Source: Phialocephala subalpina (taxonomy: Eukaryota > Ascomycota > Leotiomycetes > Helotiales > Mollisiaceae). Taken from it: 39,582 bases of DNA. A model generated the notes under the pieces. The model searched no databases. It worked only from the letters and a program-made list of their open reading frames with translations, and was not told the DNA's origin. Positions 19,805-29,963 of this stretch are shown here, one piece after another. The DNA lies in the NCBI GenBank assembly GCA_900073065.1, contig FJOG01000052.1, positions 256,172 to 295,753 of the forward strand, given 5' to 3'. Position numbers and translations under genes: made by a program. How positions within the stretch are numbered: the stretch's first letter is position 1; every line of letters starts with the position of its first letter.

Positions 19805-21781
19805 CTACAACTTCAATTGGAGTCTACCACTCTTTGCTCGTTGTCTCAAAACGTCTTTTCGAATCTTTCCTGTACTAGTCTTGGGTAGTTCATCCACAAC
19901 TTCCACTTCACGGGGAACCATGAACTTGCTGATTCCACTCGCATTCTTTGCCCATGTGATGACATCTGCCCCGTTCACATGTTTCCCGCTCTTAGCCGTG
20001 ACGAATGCCTTTGGTCTCTCGCCCCAGTGAGAATCAGAGACAGCCACCGCAGCTACTTCGAGGATATCGGGGTGGGCGATAAGAAGGGACTCAAGCGCGA
20101 CGGATGATATATTTTCGCCTCCTACCCTCGGTTAGAAAGTCAGACAGATATGCGTATAGGTCATACTTCCCACTGATGATGATGTCCTTCGCTCGGTCAA
20201 GGATCTGAATAGCTCCGTCAGGGTGCCACACGGCAAGATCCCCCGAATGAAGGACTCCGCCTGCGAAGAGTTTCGACGTTGCTTCCGAGTCTTTATAGTA
20301 GCCATTGGCGCAAATATGCCGGCGAAGACAACTTCGCCGATTTCTTCTCCATTCTGCTCGACGTCAACGACTTCATCTGGTAGATCGCTCTTAATGACAC
20401 GAGCACCGAGACTGGCTAGAAAGCCGTGTCCTTGCCTTGCCATTCTTTTGTATCTGTCTTTACCGGCAACGTATCCCACTGAGACAAATGGTACGACTTG
20501 GTGATCGGACCGTACGTCTCTGTCGGGCCGTACACATGAGTAGGAAAGAAGTTGAGATTCGTCATCTGCTCAAACAGATGAGGAGTGGGCGGACTTCCGG
20601 CAACCATTACTTGAACTGGCTCGGGAAGCACCTCGGCTTCTTTGGCATTGCACAACAATGTATTGACAGTAGGTGCAGCACTGAAATGTGTGATTCGCTC
20701 CTGCTTCAGCAAATGCCATATGGTAGAATAGTCGATCTTGCGTAAGCAGTAATGTGTTCCTCTGACTGCTGTCACAGCCCAGACGCCGCACCACCCTAGG
20801 ACAACGTCAGCTGGCGGACGGTCAGAAGGAGATATGAAGTCAGAGACCCATTGCATGAAACATTGGCAATGTCCAGAGATAGCGACAAGAGCCACGGGAA
20901 TACCCAAAACCATACTCGACCGTGTTGGCAAGTGATGCGAGGTATGCGCCCCGGTGGAGGAATTCAACAGCCTTTGGCTTGGCTGTAGTTCCACTTGTGT
21001 AGGCGAAAGCTATAATGTCATGTTCGCTTTCTGGCTGCACTTCCAAGCCGTCCCAGCCCTTGTTCCCATTGAGGTTGTCAAGTCTTAAGCCTTCTAGCAC
21101 GGCCTCGTCGAAGGGACCGTTCGGTTGATCTTGAGAGCCAACTCCATCTGTGTCACTAATGACATCGACGTGGGGATTCTCTTTGAGAAAGCTGTTAAGG
21201 AGGCCAACAAATTCTGCATCTGCAATGATACCGTCAACTTCGGCGTGGGTGAAGATATACGAGGTATCATCGGAATTTAGTCGGTAATTGATTGCTATCA
21301 GGCAACGTAAACACCTAGCCCATCTCGTAACGGGCGAGGTTTCATCGATAATCATACCGACGTTTATGGCACCTGCAGCACCGATCCCATAGACTGCCTC
21401 AAGGAAAGCAGGCGTGTTTGGAGCTAGGATACCCACTCTCTTATATCCTTTGCTTTCCAAGTAGTATGCTAGTCCGCGGGCACGATCTGACATCTCTCGA
21501 TACGACCGCCTCAGTATCTTGTCATTTCTTGTGACATGACAAATAGCCGTAGCCTACGACGTTTTCATCGTCAGTACGATGGAAGTCGCTGGGAAAGGAT
21601 CAATTGTGAATGTCACCTCTGGATCAATCGCGGCAGCCCGGGGAAGGAAGTAGGTAGGTGACAGAGGATGAAAGTTAGGTCGCTGGAACTGTTGCCCTTT
21701 CGATTTTCGGGTTGTGTTGGGAGGAGAATTTTGAGGGAAACGGGTCGCAAACTGTGGAAGTCTTTCCTTTGGTACAGTCAT
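19805..21781 (-). pseudogene. Acyl-CoA synthetase-like AMP-binding enzyme, frameshifted
   Basis: An ANL-superfamily (AMP-dependent synthetase) gene of about 570 codons. Early exons are 21781-21617, 21553-21358, 21294-20848 and 20795 onward, with introns of 63, 63 and 52 nt; the third donor is an unusual GTCTCT. Core motifs are AYTSGTTAKPKA (phosphate loop), YGPTETYG, DRAKDIIISG and a C-terminal PKTSTGKIRK with the catalytic Lys. Reading breaks twice by what look like single-base losses: near 20460 (WDTLP to RYKRMARQGHGF) and near 20310 (VFAGI to NGYYKDSEATSK). The junction at about 20165, before GENISSVALE, also cannot be spliced in frame. The enzyme would have activated a carboxylate with ATP and CoA. 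It is probably non-functional unless these are sequencing errors. Confidence 0.8.
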
Positions 21782-22297
21782 TTTGCCTCCAGGTGAATGT
21801 AGAGCAGTGGAAACAGCGAATCATTTGCAACGGTATAAGGGAGTATTAATTATGACCGTGGGATTTCGGGCTCGATTTCGAACCTCGATCCGAAAGCTCT
21901 TGCCGACTGAGGTGCATTTGTTCAAGTCCTGTGGGGAGGTGGCAAGGTTTCTCTCGGCCTATTGCAGGGGCTATCAGACGGTTCTTTCGTTTGCAATCAG
22001 CCCAGCCGGCGGGACTGTGGTCAATTGAACTAATAGAGTGGTCACTAGCACTGAAAATGCAGAACCAGGCCGCAGAAGTTCGTTACCTCGGCGCTACTTT
22101 ATGCTGCACTTGCTCCCCGAGTGCGTAACTCTCAGTTTGGAAAGATCTCTGTGTACGCAAAATACAGAGCACAATTGTGCAATTGAACTCTCTTGGCATC
22201 TCGCTCCAAAAGCATCAAATCCCAACATTGTTTGCAATCGTAGCGTCAAACGCTGAGTTGTCGAATCTCGCCTACCTCGTGGAGCGTTCCAAAGGCT
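21782..22297. promoter_or_regulatory. Shared divergent intergenic region
   Basis: The start codons of the synthetase-like gene (21781, minus) and the MDR gene (22298, plus) are 516 nt apart and face away from each other, so this segment holds both promoters. No clear TATA element or palindromic activator site was identified. Confidence 0.4.
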
Positions 22298-23090
22298 ATG
22301 TCGAGATATATCACCATTAGCCGCGTGGACGGGAAGCCAGGCGAAGTTTACTACCCGCTTTCCCTCAGAACTGCTCCCGTTCCAACTCCAAAGCCTCATG
22401 AAGTCCTTATCAAGATCTCTGCTGCGGCCCTCAACCATCGAGACTACTTTATTCGCAAACATCTATACCCAGGAACGACCTTTGGTGTTCCGCTTCTCGC
22501 TGACGGGACGGGCACTGTCATCGGCACCGGTACATCGGCTTCCAAACATTGGCTCCACAAGCGTGTGGTTATCAACCCCGGTGGCGGGTGGAAGGAGTCC
22601 GTCGAAGGGCCCGAGGAAGGTAGGTATCGACTTCTCGGCGGGACTAAATACAACGAAAAGGGAACGTTGTGTGAGTATTTCACTATTGACGAGGGAGAGG
22701 TTGAGGAAGCGCCCGCGCACTTGAGTGACGTCGAGGCCGCAGCACTACCCGTGACTGGGTTGACGGCATGGAGAGCTTTGATCACGAAGGGGGGCGAGGA
22801 GAATTCCAGGAAGGGCGCGACGATCTTGGTCACAGGCATCGGTGGCGGGGTTGCTTTGATGGTTCTGAAATTCGCAGTCGCACGAGGAGCGGATGTGTGG
22901 GTGACAAGTTCGAGTCAGGAGAAGCTGGCCAAGGCGGTCCAGCTAGGCGCCAGAGGAGGTGTGAGCTATAGGGAAGCGAACTGGGAGGAGAAGCTGCTGG
23001 ATCTCTTGCCGAATAAGGAGAGGCGTTTTGATGCCATCATCGATGGCGCGGGAGGCGACGTGGTTGAGAAGGACGTGCAGATACTGAAGG

Positions 23091-23136
<46 letters not shown>

Positions 23137-23505
23137 GCACGACAGCACGCCGCTCCGTTGGCGATAGATATTGTACGCTGATGGCGATTCTAGGCTGGAG
23201 GCGTGATCTCGGTGTACGGGATGACTCTCGCGCCGAAAATGCCTTTCCTCATGTAAGCCGTGCTGCGAAACATCGACGTTCGAGGCTCGACGATGGGCTC
23301 GAGAAAGGAGTTCAGCGAGATGTTTTAGTTTGTCAAGGAGAAGCAGGTGTCTCCCGTGGTGTCGCGGGTGGTCGACGGCATGCACGACCTCGATGCAATC
23401 GACGGGCTCTTCCAAGAGATCCAGGACGGCGGCCAGTTTGGCTGGATGGGGCTGGATGCCCTGGATGCCTTGGATGCCCCCATGAGTAAGCAAATGAGTG
23501 AGTGA
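22298..23505 (+). pseudogene. MDR-family alcohol dehydrogenase-like gene with two in-frame stops
   Basis: Exon 1 (22298-23089) encodes a GroES-like catalytic fold and a Rossmann fold with GIGGGVALMVLKFA (from about residue 180). A 104-nt intron (donor GTATGT, acceptor CTAG) contains a (TC)20 tract starting 5 nt after the donor. Exon 2 starts at 23194 with AGGVISVYGMT, but TAA occurs at 23254-23256 and TAG at 23326-23328. Reading through both gives coherent family sequence (NIDVRGSTMGSRKEF, then SPVVSRVVDGMHDLDAIDGLFQ). If the lost codons were CAA and CAG, both changes are C to T in CpA, the RIP context. The tail is replaced by a GGATGCC-type repeat and stops at 23505. It is probably not functional; a product ending at the TAA would lack the C-terminal 80 or so residues. 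Confidence 0.82.
23095..23134 (+). repeat. (TC)20 microsatellite inside an intron
   Basis: Twenty uninterrupted TC units lie inside the intron that begins at 23090, close to the GTATGT donor. Confidence 0.95.
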
Positions 23506-23794
23506 GTGTCTCACTGCCCTGCCCTGCCCTACCCTGCCCTGCCAGCTAGCGGCGCCCACCAACCTGGTTAACCCCGCATCCGCCCAGTCTGTAGACAGTA
23601 CTGGAACTCGAGCACCCCAACACCGCAGCGCGCGGGGATATCTCCATCTCCATCTCCATCTCCAACCACCACCGACCGCCGCTTCCCCCGGGTCACCAGC
23701 TTGACATCCACCTGCTCTGATCCCCCGCCCGTACACTGGCACTTGATACGTGCCATCGATACGAGTTTGAAACGACGATACTTTGCATTGAAGA

Positions 23795-26669
23795 ATGAAC
23801 AGCACCATCGAGACTGCGTCAACTTCTCCACGCTCCCGTCACCCTCCTCCCACGCTCAGCGCGCACACCCGCGGCAACGGCCAGCCGAGGAGGAGAGCGC
23901 GCGTTGCCTGTCACTTGTGCCATGAGCGCAAAGTAAGATGCGATGTCTCGTTGGTGGGATCGCCTTGTACCAACTGTCGACTCGACGCCCATGCTTGCTC
24001 GGTGAGGGATCAAGCTGCAAGGTCTGTCTGTATTTTTGTTGAAGCCGCTTGGTTTCCCTGTCCGCCCCCTTCTAAGCTGTCGTCGAGTTCCCGTTAACGT
24101 GTCTTCATTCAAAGACGTCGCCCGAAAAAGGGAGCGGAGAGGCAGACCGTTTTGTCTCCTGCTGCTGCTCCACCTCGGAACATATTAGCCGCGCCAGCCT
24201 CCACAACGTGGGAGCCCGGTGTAGAAGGGGCAGAGGAACTGACGTTGCCGACCTCGCCGCCGAGAAATCTTCCTCTTGATAGCGCTTATGAAGTCGTTGG
24301 CCAGCACAACAGCGGTGCGTCCACAGATGACGATTTTCTTTCAAGGATATTGGCTGGCGGTGAGACCACTCTTCTGTCGGGGTTATTCCCGTCGACGCCT
24401 TCTATGGGCGCTGTCCCGCCGATGCTGCCATTCACCAAAGATCTATCATTCAACTCAAGCGTGACATTTTCCTGCTATGGGTTCCTTGAGTTGAGAGAAT
24501 TGACTAGGGTCGCTCCAGAGGATGTGAGATACTTAGAGTCGAAAGGCTGTTTCCACGTTCCAAGTGGCCCTCGTCTCGATCAACTTGTACGGCAGTACTT
24601 CCTCCATGTGCACCCATACATGCCAGTACTAGATGAGGAAGAGTTCTGGTACATGTTTGCTCGTAGGCAGGACGACCTTTCGAAGGGTCGTAGATTCTCT
24701 CTCCTGGTTTTTCAAGCGATGCTATTTACCGCTTCGCCCGTAAGGATCGTTGCCTGCCCTCAAAAGCCATGCTGATCAACATCTCAGTTTGCCTCTTTAG
24801 CTGATTTGAGAGCTTGCGGCTTTCAGAGTTACCACTCGGCAAGGGAGATACTCCACCAGCGCGCCAGGGTATGTGTTCATGAGCTTACGAGTATCCAAAA
24901 CTTACAGATTCTCTCGTAGCTACTTTATGATTTCCGCACTGAGATTGATTCCACCGCAATCGCTCAAGCATCGCTTTTGTTGTCATTCCATTCGACGTCT
25001 CTCAGTGCGCACGATAATACATCATGGCTATCGACTGCCGTCCAATATGCTCGGGACGCGAATCTTCACCTGTACTACTGCACACCTGGCCTGAGCAGTC
25101 GCCAAAGGAGCCTAAAGAAAAGGTTGTGGTGGTGTTGTGTACTCCGCGATCGAGTAATTGCTCTTGGGGTACGGCGTCATATTCAGATTACCCCGGACCA
25201 TTTTGACTTGAGTCAAGAAGTTCCAATGGAGGACGACTTCGCTGGTGAGATTGAGCGGTCCGAAGTCTACGATTCAGAGACGAAACGCTTGCTCGTTAAG
25301 GCTTTCGCCGTTCAGTGCCAGCTTGCGGTAGCACTAACTTCGACCATCATGGCTGTGTACCCATTGAATGGCCTTCCCGTGCCGCTTTTGGCGATGAAGT
25401 CAGAGCTACTAAAGGTGCAAAGTGAAATCGAAAAGAGCAAAGAGGCACTGGCCAAGTGGGTTGAGGTTGCCATGGTTCAACTAGCTCCTAGTCCTGAGTA
25501 TCCTGGGACACACCACAATTCGGTGACCCTTTATGCAGATCTGACATATATATATTTCTTGTAAGCAGTGCGTCTAATTTGGGTACAGAAATGGTTAACA
25601 TATCGACCCAGCTCCGCTCAAATAGCAGTGTGTCACTACACAATATATCTCTTAAACGAGTATCGTGGTCTTGCAACGGATTGCATGCAGCAACTGCAGA
25701 TAGCCAGAACCGAACTCGAGCGTGGTATTTTCAACATAACTCGTAAGGTTACTAGTCTACTTGCACTGGGGTTGGTCGGTTATCTGCCTATAAGCTTGTA
25801 CGTAAATCTTCATGCTTGTCGGTTTTGTCCTTGTTACCGAGGTGAGTCTGTGATGACTCTGCAAATACTGACAGAAATTCTTCAGTATTGCATACACGGC
25901 ACTACCTCTGGCATTACTCTCTCTGGATGTGAAGCTATCATCAACAAATGCACAACAACTGAGGCGCAAGCACCGACTTGCTTCCTATACGGAAGTAATG
26001 AGACTCTGTAGTCTTCGCTTTGACTTTGCAGACGTCGTTGCACACTTTATTAGCAAGCTTCTCCAGTTGACGGACTTTACACCACCGTCATCGACCCGCT
26101 TCACTACGAACGGTTCTTCTGACACAGATGCTCGAGTGTCAGCGCCCTACTCAACCAGTCGTCCGCGGGGCTGGTATGATGTTCTTGTTCAATACCCGCA
26201 GCTCTACTTCAGAATATTGTTTTCCCTAGATTTCTCGCTCTCCAGAGGTAGATATCCATGCGAGAACGAGCTTCCATGCCGAGATGTTTCACTCAGCTCA
26301 CCAAAATCACCCGCTGCGATAGAGCTAGCGGAGCAAACGCAGGCCCCGAACCAGCGACCTATTAGCAAATTAGGGTGCTCTCTTCGGCCACAGTTGTCAC
26401 CACAGCAAAACGACTATGTCCAAAACCCTCAGTTCGATTGGCTTCAGGAAGGAAGCTTGACACCTTCTGGTACCGTGATGCAGATATACAGTGGCGAAAG
26501 TGCCTCCCCATTGCATAACATCATTGGGTTCTCGGGGCATCCTTTTGAGATGGATACCATTGGGGTAGAGGCACAGTCCGAGAGAATAGTGGAGGAGGAT
26601 GCCGACCAAGTTCTTAGTAACATAATATCAGATATGTTCAATCCATCACCAACGGAGGGACTATGTTGA
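23795..26669 (+). CDS. Zn2Cys6 transcription factor, CTF1-like, six exons
   Basis: Exons are 23795-24021, 24115-24739, 24788-24868, 24920-25560, 25612-25797 and 25886-26669; introns are 93, 48, 51, 51 and 88 nt, and the parts join to 847 aa without a stop. The zinc cluster has Cys at residues 39, 42, 49, 58, 61 and 68, flanked by basic RRRAR and RRRPKKG. From about residue 199, FLELRELTRVAPEDVRYLES opens the fungal-specific middle-homology domain; WLSTAVQYARDANLHLYY and VLRDRVIALGVRRH follow. This arrangement is that of regulators related to cutinase transcription factor 1. The C-terminal third is Ser/Pro/Gln-rich and probably activating. It should act in the nucleus, binding CGG-type sites. 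It is the only intact regulator in the window, surrounded by broken genes, and its targets are unknown. Confidence 0.88.
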
Positions 26670-26725
26670 CCCTAGACGGGATTGCGGGTTATATTGGTGA
26701 TAAATATTCAGAACTACGAGTTTAT

Positions 26726-27477
26726 TCACTCATGAATCACAAGGTCTGGTTTCTCGACATCCAAGATCTTTCCAATGAAGTCTACCGTAAGTGGGTCAGC
26801 CTCGCTCTCTGGCAGATTCTTCCCATGGGCATCAATAGCATCTTTGCATACCCCGACAACAGTGACCATGTGCGTGTCAGAGATCTGGACAATCTTGAAT
26901 TTGCCATCCTCCCTGACTCTCAAAGCCGCCCGAGCATCTGGTCTCGGCTTGGCCCTGCCGTGGAGTACGCTTAGTCTTGCAACCGGTACATTAGGCTGAG
27001 CGTTAAGTTGGAGCGATGATCGCATGAGAGCCCATTGTGGTCGTGGGTCAACGGCATCCATACCAAAGAGAACGTCCACCTCTGTCACAGCCTGGTCAAT
27101 CTTGCCAGAGAATTTGCTTCTCAGCACCCAGATTCCGCCAGGTCGACTCTCCCATGAATGGCCTGAGCTAGGGTTGGAAGGCGGCTCGCCGACTCTGATA
27201 TCCATAACCAGCAGGTCCCCAGCTGTAAGCTCTTCCTCATTCGCTAGCGATATATACAGCTATGCACTCTGCTGAGATGTATATAGGTAGAGCTCCTTCT
27301 CTATGCGGTGCCATATTCGCGGGTCCAGTTCGCAGGTGGAAGGAGAAACTGTCGGAGAGAAGATGCATACGGTCAGATCCGTGACAACTGGTGAGCAACA
27401 ACGGCCGTAGTATGGGGAGTGGACGACATCGCCATTTTGGAGGGGAAGACTCCAAGAAACTTAAGAGTACGAAGCAT
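26726..27477 (-). pseudogene. DCR2-like metallophosphatase, 3'-truncated and mutated
   Basis: The minus strand encodes the N-terminal half of a calcineurin-like phosphoesterase of the DCR2/purple-acid-phosphatase-related type. Recognisable pieces are HSWESRPGGIWVLRSKFSGK, then FKIVQISDTHM with the metal-binding DTH, then DAHGKNLPESEADPLTVDF and KPDLVI. It stops immediately after, before the GDQ/GNHE metal sites, so the catalytic centre is incomplete. The rest is gone; the TF stop codon is only about 60 nt away. Two more lesions are visible: a TAG at 27260-27262 in the frame that reads LANEEELTAGD after it (a Trp codon changed by G to A would explain it), and a one-base shift near 27388 between TTAVVAHQL and VTDLTVC. 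A tentative start is the ATG at 27477. Confidence 0.75.
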
Positions 27478-27684
27478 TTCAGAGAGAAGCAAATGAGTCA
27501 CAAAACGTCCACAATTTGTTTCTGGGCGGCATGCGGCTCAAACGAGTTCACCTTGGGCAAAACACGCTCTCGCGACCACCATTGGCTCGTAGGTACACTT
27601 GAAAGGCCAGGGCCACGATGACTCAAGTCTTTTGAGTTGCCTCCAGCAGCAAGGCCATTAATCAGTTAACATCAGCAGGACGTA
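27478..27684. other. Short intergenic segment before the TIR element
   Basis: No recognisable gene. It may hold the lost 5' region of the phosphatase gene. Confidence 0.3.
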
Positions 27685-28464
27685 TAAGTTCACCCCCTTG
27701 ACCTTGGGCCACCCCCTACCTTGGGCCACCTTTTACACCAAAAACACCGATTTTTAGCCTTTATTATCTCTACGAATAATTATTATAAATACTTAAAATT
27801 AAAGAATTGAATTTTTTATATAAAAACTAAAAAAGTTACTAATTTTTTTTAAAATTTAAATTACGTAATATTTTTTAATTAAACTTGGAAAAAATCGTAT
27901 ACTAATTTTATACTTTTTTAAACTTTAATAACTTTTTGTAATAATTACTAGTAAAAGATTTTTTTAATAAAAATTATATTCTATTATATAAAGATTCGAA
28001 TTATAAAGTTTTATAAAAAGTTACTAATTAGTTTAGTTTTTATTGAATATTAAAAAAATTACATATAAAATTTTTATATGGGAGTTTTTATTATTATTAA
28101 TAAAAAATGTTTTATTAATAGAAATCCTTAAATATTTAGCCGCTATTAATATACTAATATAATAAATGCAAATATAAATTTTTATTATAATATAATGATA
28201 ATTAAAGAAGTTATTAGAAATATTTAAAATTTTAAAATTTGTATATAAATTATATGGGAAATTATTTTTCGATTTTCGAGACTTAATTAAAAAGTTTAAA
28301 AAAGTTTAAATCAAAAAAGCGAAATTTTGTGATCATGTTTTAAGTTTAAAATATATCATATGTTAATTTTTAAGTAATTTTATTAATTGTTCGTGGAAAT
28401 AATAAAGGTTAAAAATCGGTGTTTTTGGTGTAAAAGGTGGCCCAAGGTCAGGGGGGTGAACTTA
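27685..28464. mobile_element. 776-bp TIR element with AT-rich core (MITE-like)
   Basis: Near-perfect terminal inverted repeats of about 65 nt bound the element (27687-28462). The left end reads AGTTCACCCCCTTGACCTTG and continues GGGCCACC..TTTTACACC..; the right end is its inverse complement. TA dinucleotides at 27685-27686 and 28463-28464 look like the target duplication of the Tc1/mariner superfamily. The left repeat carries an extra tandem copy of CCTACCTTGGGCCACC. The interior (about 27770-28400) is nearly pure A/T with no coding frame. It is therefore either a non-autonomous element or a copy whose interior was heavily RIP-mutated while the GC-rich ends were spared. Confidence 0.88.
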
Positions 28465-28643
28465 CATGGGCAATGCATGATGTCTGCCTACCATCCCCCG
28501 CAAGCTATCGATATCTGCAGCAGCCGCATCTCGAAACAGTCCAGCAGAACAAATTTCACTGTACCTGAAACAGTATAGTAAATGGCAATTCACAGGTATA
28601 AAGCTGGAGTAGTCTGCTGTATTAGATCGAAGACTCCATTCTG

Positions 28644-28707
28644 ACTTCAAAACACAAAAATACGAATTCTTCGGCGCACTTCAAAACACAAGATACGAAT
28701 TCTTCGG
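28644..28707 (+). repeat. Tandem pair of about 30 bp
   Basis: ACTTCAAAACACAA..ATACGAATTCTTCGG occurs at 28644-28674 and again at 28678-28707, with one small difference. It lies in otherwise gene-free sequence (28465-29024) between the TIR element and the kinase remnant. Confidence 0.85.
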
Positions 28708-29121
28708 AAGGTAGGCGCACCCGTTATATTCGTACCATTACGCACTACTAACCCTATTATTAGGATGGCTTCTGTTGAAATTAAGGAACCAACAAATGCT
28801 TGTGATTTCAGAGACAGGCACCCGCACCGACGGATCCAGATAAGGCATCCGACTGTGGCCAAACAACTTGCAAATATTCGACAAACTACGTACCTCCCCA
28901 GCTCAACAATAGAATGGGTAGGTACAGCAATTTGCCTCGAAGAAAAGCGCTAATCATAACAATTAGGTTCATTCCGAACTACAGTCGGACTTGGGTAGCA
29001 AAATATGAGGCAGGAGGTATGAGATCAGACACGGTGAGGAGGTTCAGTCAATGAAGTCGGTTCAGCTATTCTATTCAAACAGCTTAGATAGGAGATCTCA
29101 ACAGGTTTTCGGCATTCTTCA

Positions 29122-29241
29122 CTTGAAATAGAATCTCGAATCTTTGATATTATATATTGATCAATCTCTGGCTTTGCGAACTTGAAATAAAAAATCTCGA
29201 ATCCTCGACAATCCATATTGATCATTCTCGGGCCTTGCGAA
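29122..29241 (-). repeat. Tandem duplication in the kinase 3' region
   Basis: Two diverged copies, 29122-29180 and 29181-29241, both start CTTGAAATA and end CTTTGCGAA or CCTTGCGAA. They repeat the coding segment for FARPENDQYGLSRIRDF-like residues, the second time as FAKPEIDQYIISKIRD. Confidence 0.8.
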
Positions 29242-29963
29242 CTTGAATTCCTTACTCGTCCAGCCTCTCGTCCCAGCCTTAAAACCTAATTTTTCTCCCT
29301 CCCGTTGACAAGAATCGAAGTCCCCGATAACCGGGGTATCCCCGTTCATCAAGATGTTGGTCGGGTTGAGATCGCAATAAATGAGATTCAAACTGTGAAG
29401 ATGTCGAATACCCTTCTGAATACCCCGCAAAAAGAGGTCTGCATCGAAAGGGCGAGAGTTCTTAGTTACCCTTTCTGACAAATTCATGCCGTACTTGACA
29501 AAACAAAGGCCCGTTATTCTATCGTTCTCGACTATGCATCCAAGATATTGAGCGATATTAGGGTGGGGAAATGCCCTCAGGATCTCGCAGACTTCAGCCT
29601 CATTCAACAGGAGACTACTTAGTTCAGTGGAGGCCTCGGTGTCGCCGTAATATAGTAGACTAGGTCGCTTCACATAATAGTCCTGAGGTAATGGCTCAGG
29701 CGCTCGTGCGAAGTGTGTCGGGAACGGCGGCCAGATTTGCGAAGCTGGAATCGGGACAGGGTCGAGTTCAAGCAGATCGACTTCGGAAGTGGGGAGATAA
29801 CGACGACTAGTAATCGCATAGTAATATTGGTCGCCCTCTCTGAGTATAATCTTGGTGTGGGAAAATGCAAGAATGCCTCGTTTTGTTCGCAAACTTCCAT
29901 ATTCTACCCCCGTTAGGAGATAATAGTCAAAATGATCAAGCGCACCTACCGACGATTTCTAGC
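29161..29963 (-). pseudogene. Fungal protein kinase-like gene with damaged ends
   Basis: A continuous minus-strand frame encodes a small fungal protein-kinase-like domain. The C-helix candidate is LLLNEAEVCEIL with hinge-side LCFVKYGMNL. The catalytic loop reads LIYCDLNPTNIL, so HRD is YCD but the catalytic Asp and Asn remain. The DFG position reads DFDSC. GFKAGTRGWTSKEFKF follows as the activation-loop region. No ATG opens the frame: it runs up to a TAG at about 29961-29963, and the sequence beyond (PVPNNVYNR in the same frame) looks like continuing coding sequence interrupted by that stop. The 3' end runs into a tandem duplication. This class is often degenerate, so pseudokinase activity would be possible even if it were expressed. 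Confidence 0.65.

Noticed and set aside
20413..20460. A 48-nt intron (GTAAAG..CTAG) in the acyl-CoA synthetase gene instead of a frameshift
   Set aside because: Removing it deletes the conserved RYKRMARQGHGF segment and does not restore the correct downstream frame.
23254..23328. An extra intron (GTAAGC..TTTTAG) explaining both stop codons of the MDR gene
   Set aside because: The interval encodes conserved family sequence, and removing it puts the downstream part out of frame.
22966..23808. 280-codon minus-strand frame opposite the MDR gene
   Set aside because: It is antisense to a recognised gene, crosses its intron and reads the TC repeat as Arg-Glu repeats.
23795..26669. Transcription-factor gene looked broken into many frames
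   Set aside because: Five introns with acceptable splice sites connect all frames into 848 codons including the stop; no lesion is needed.
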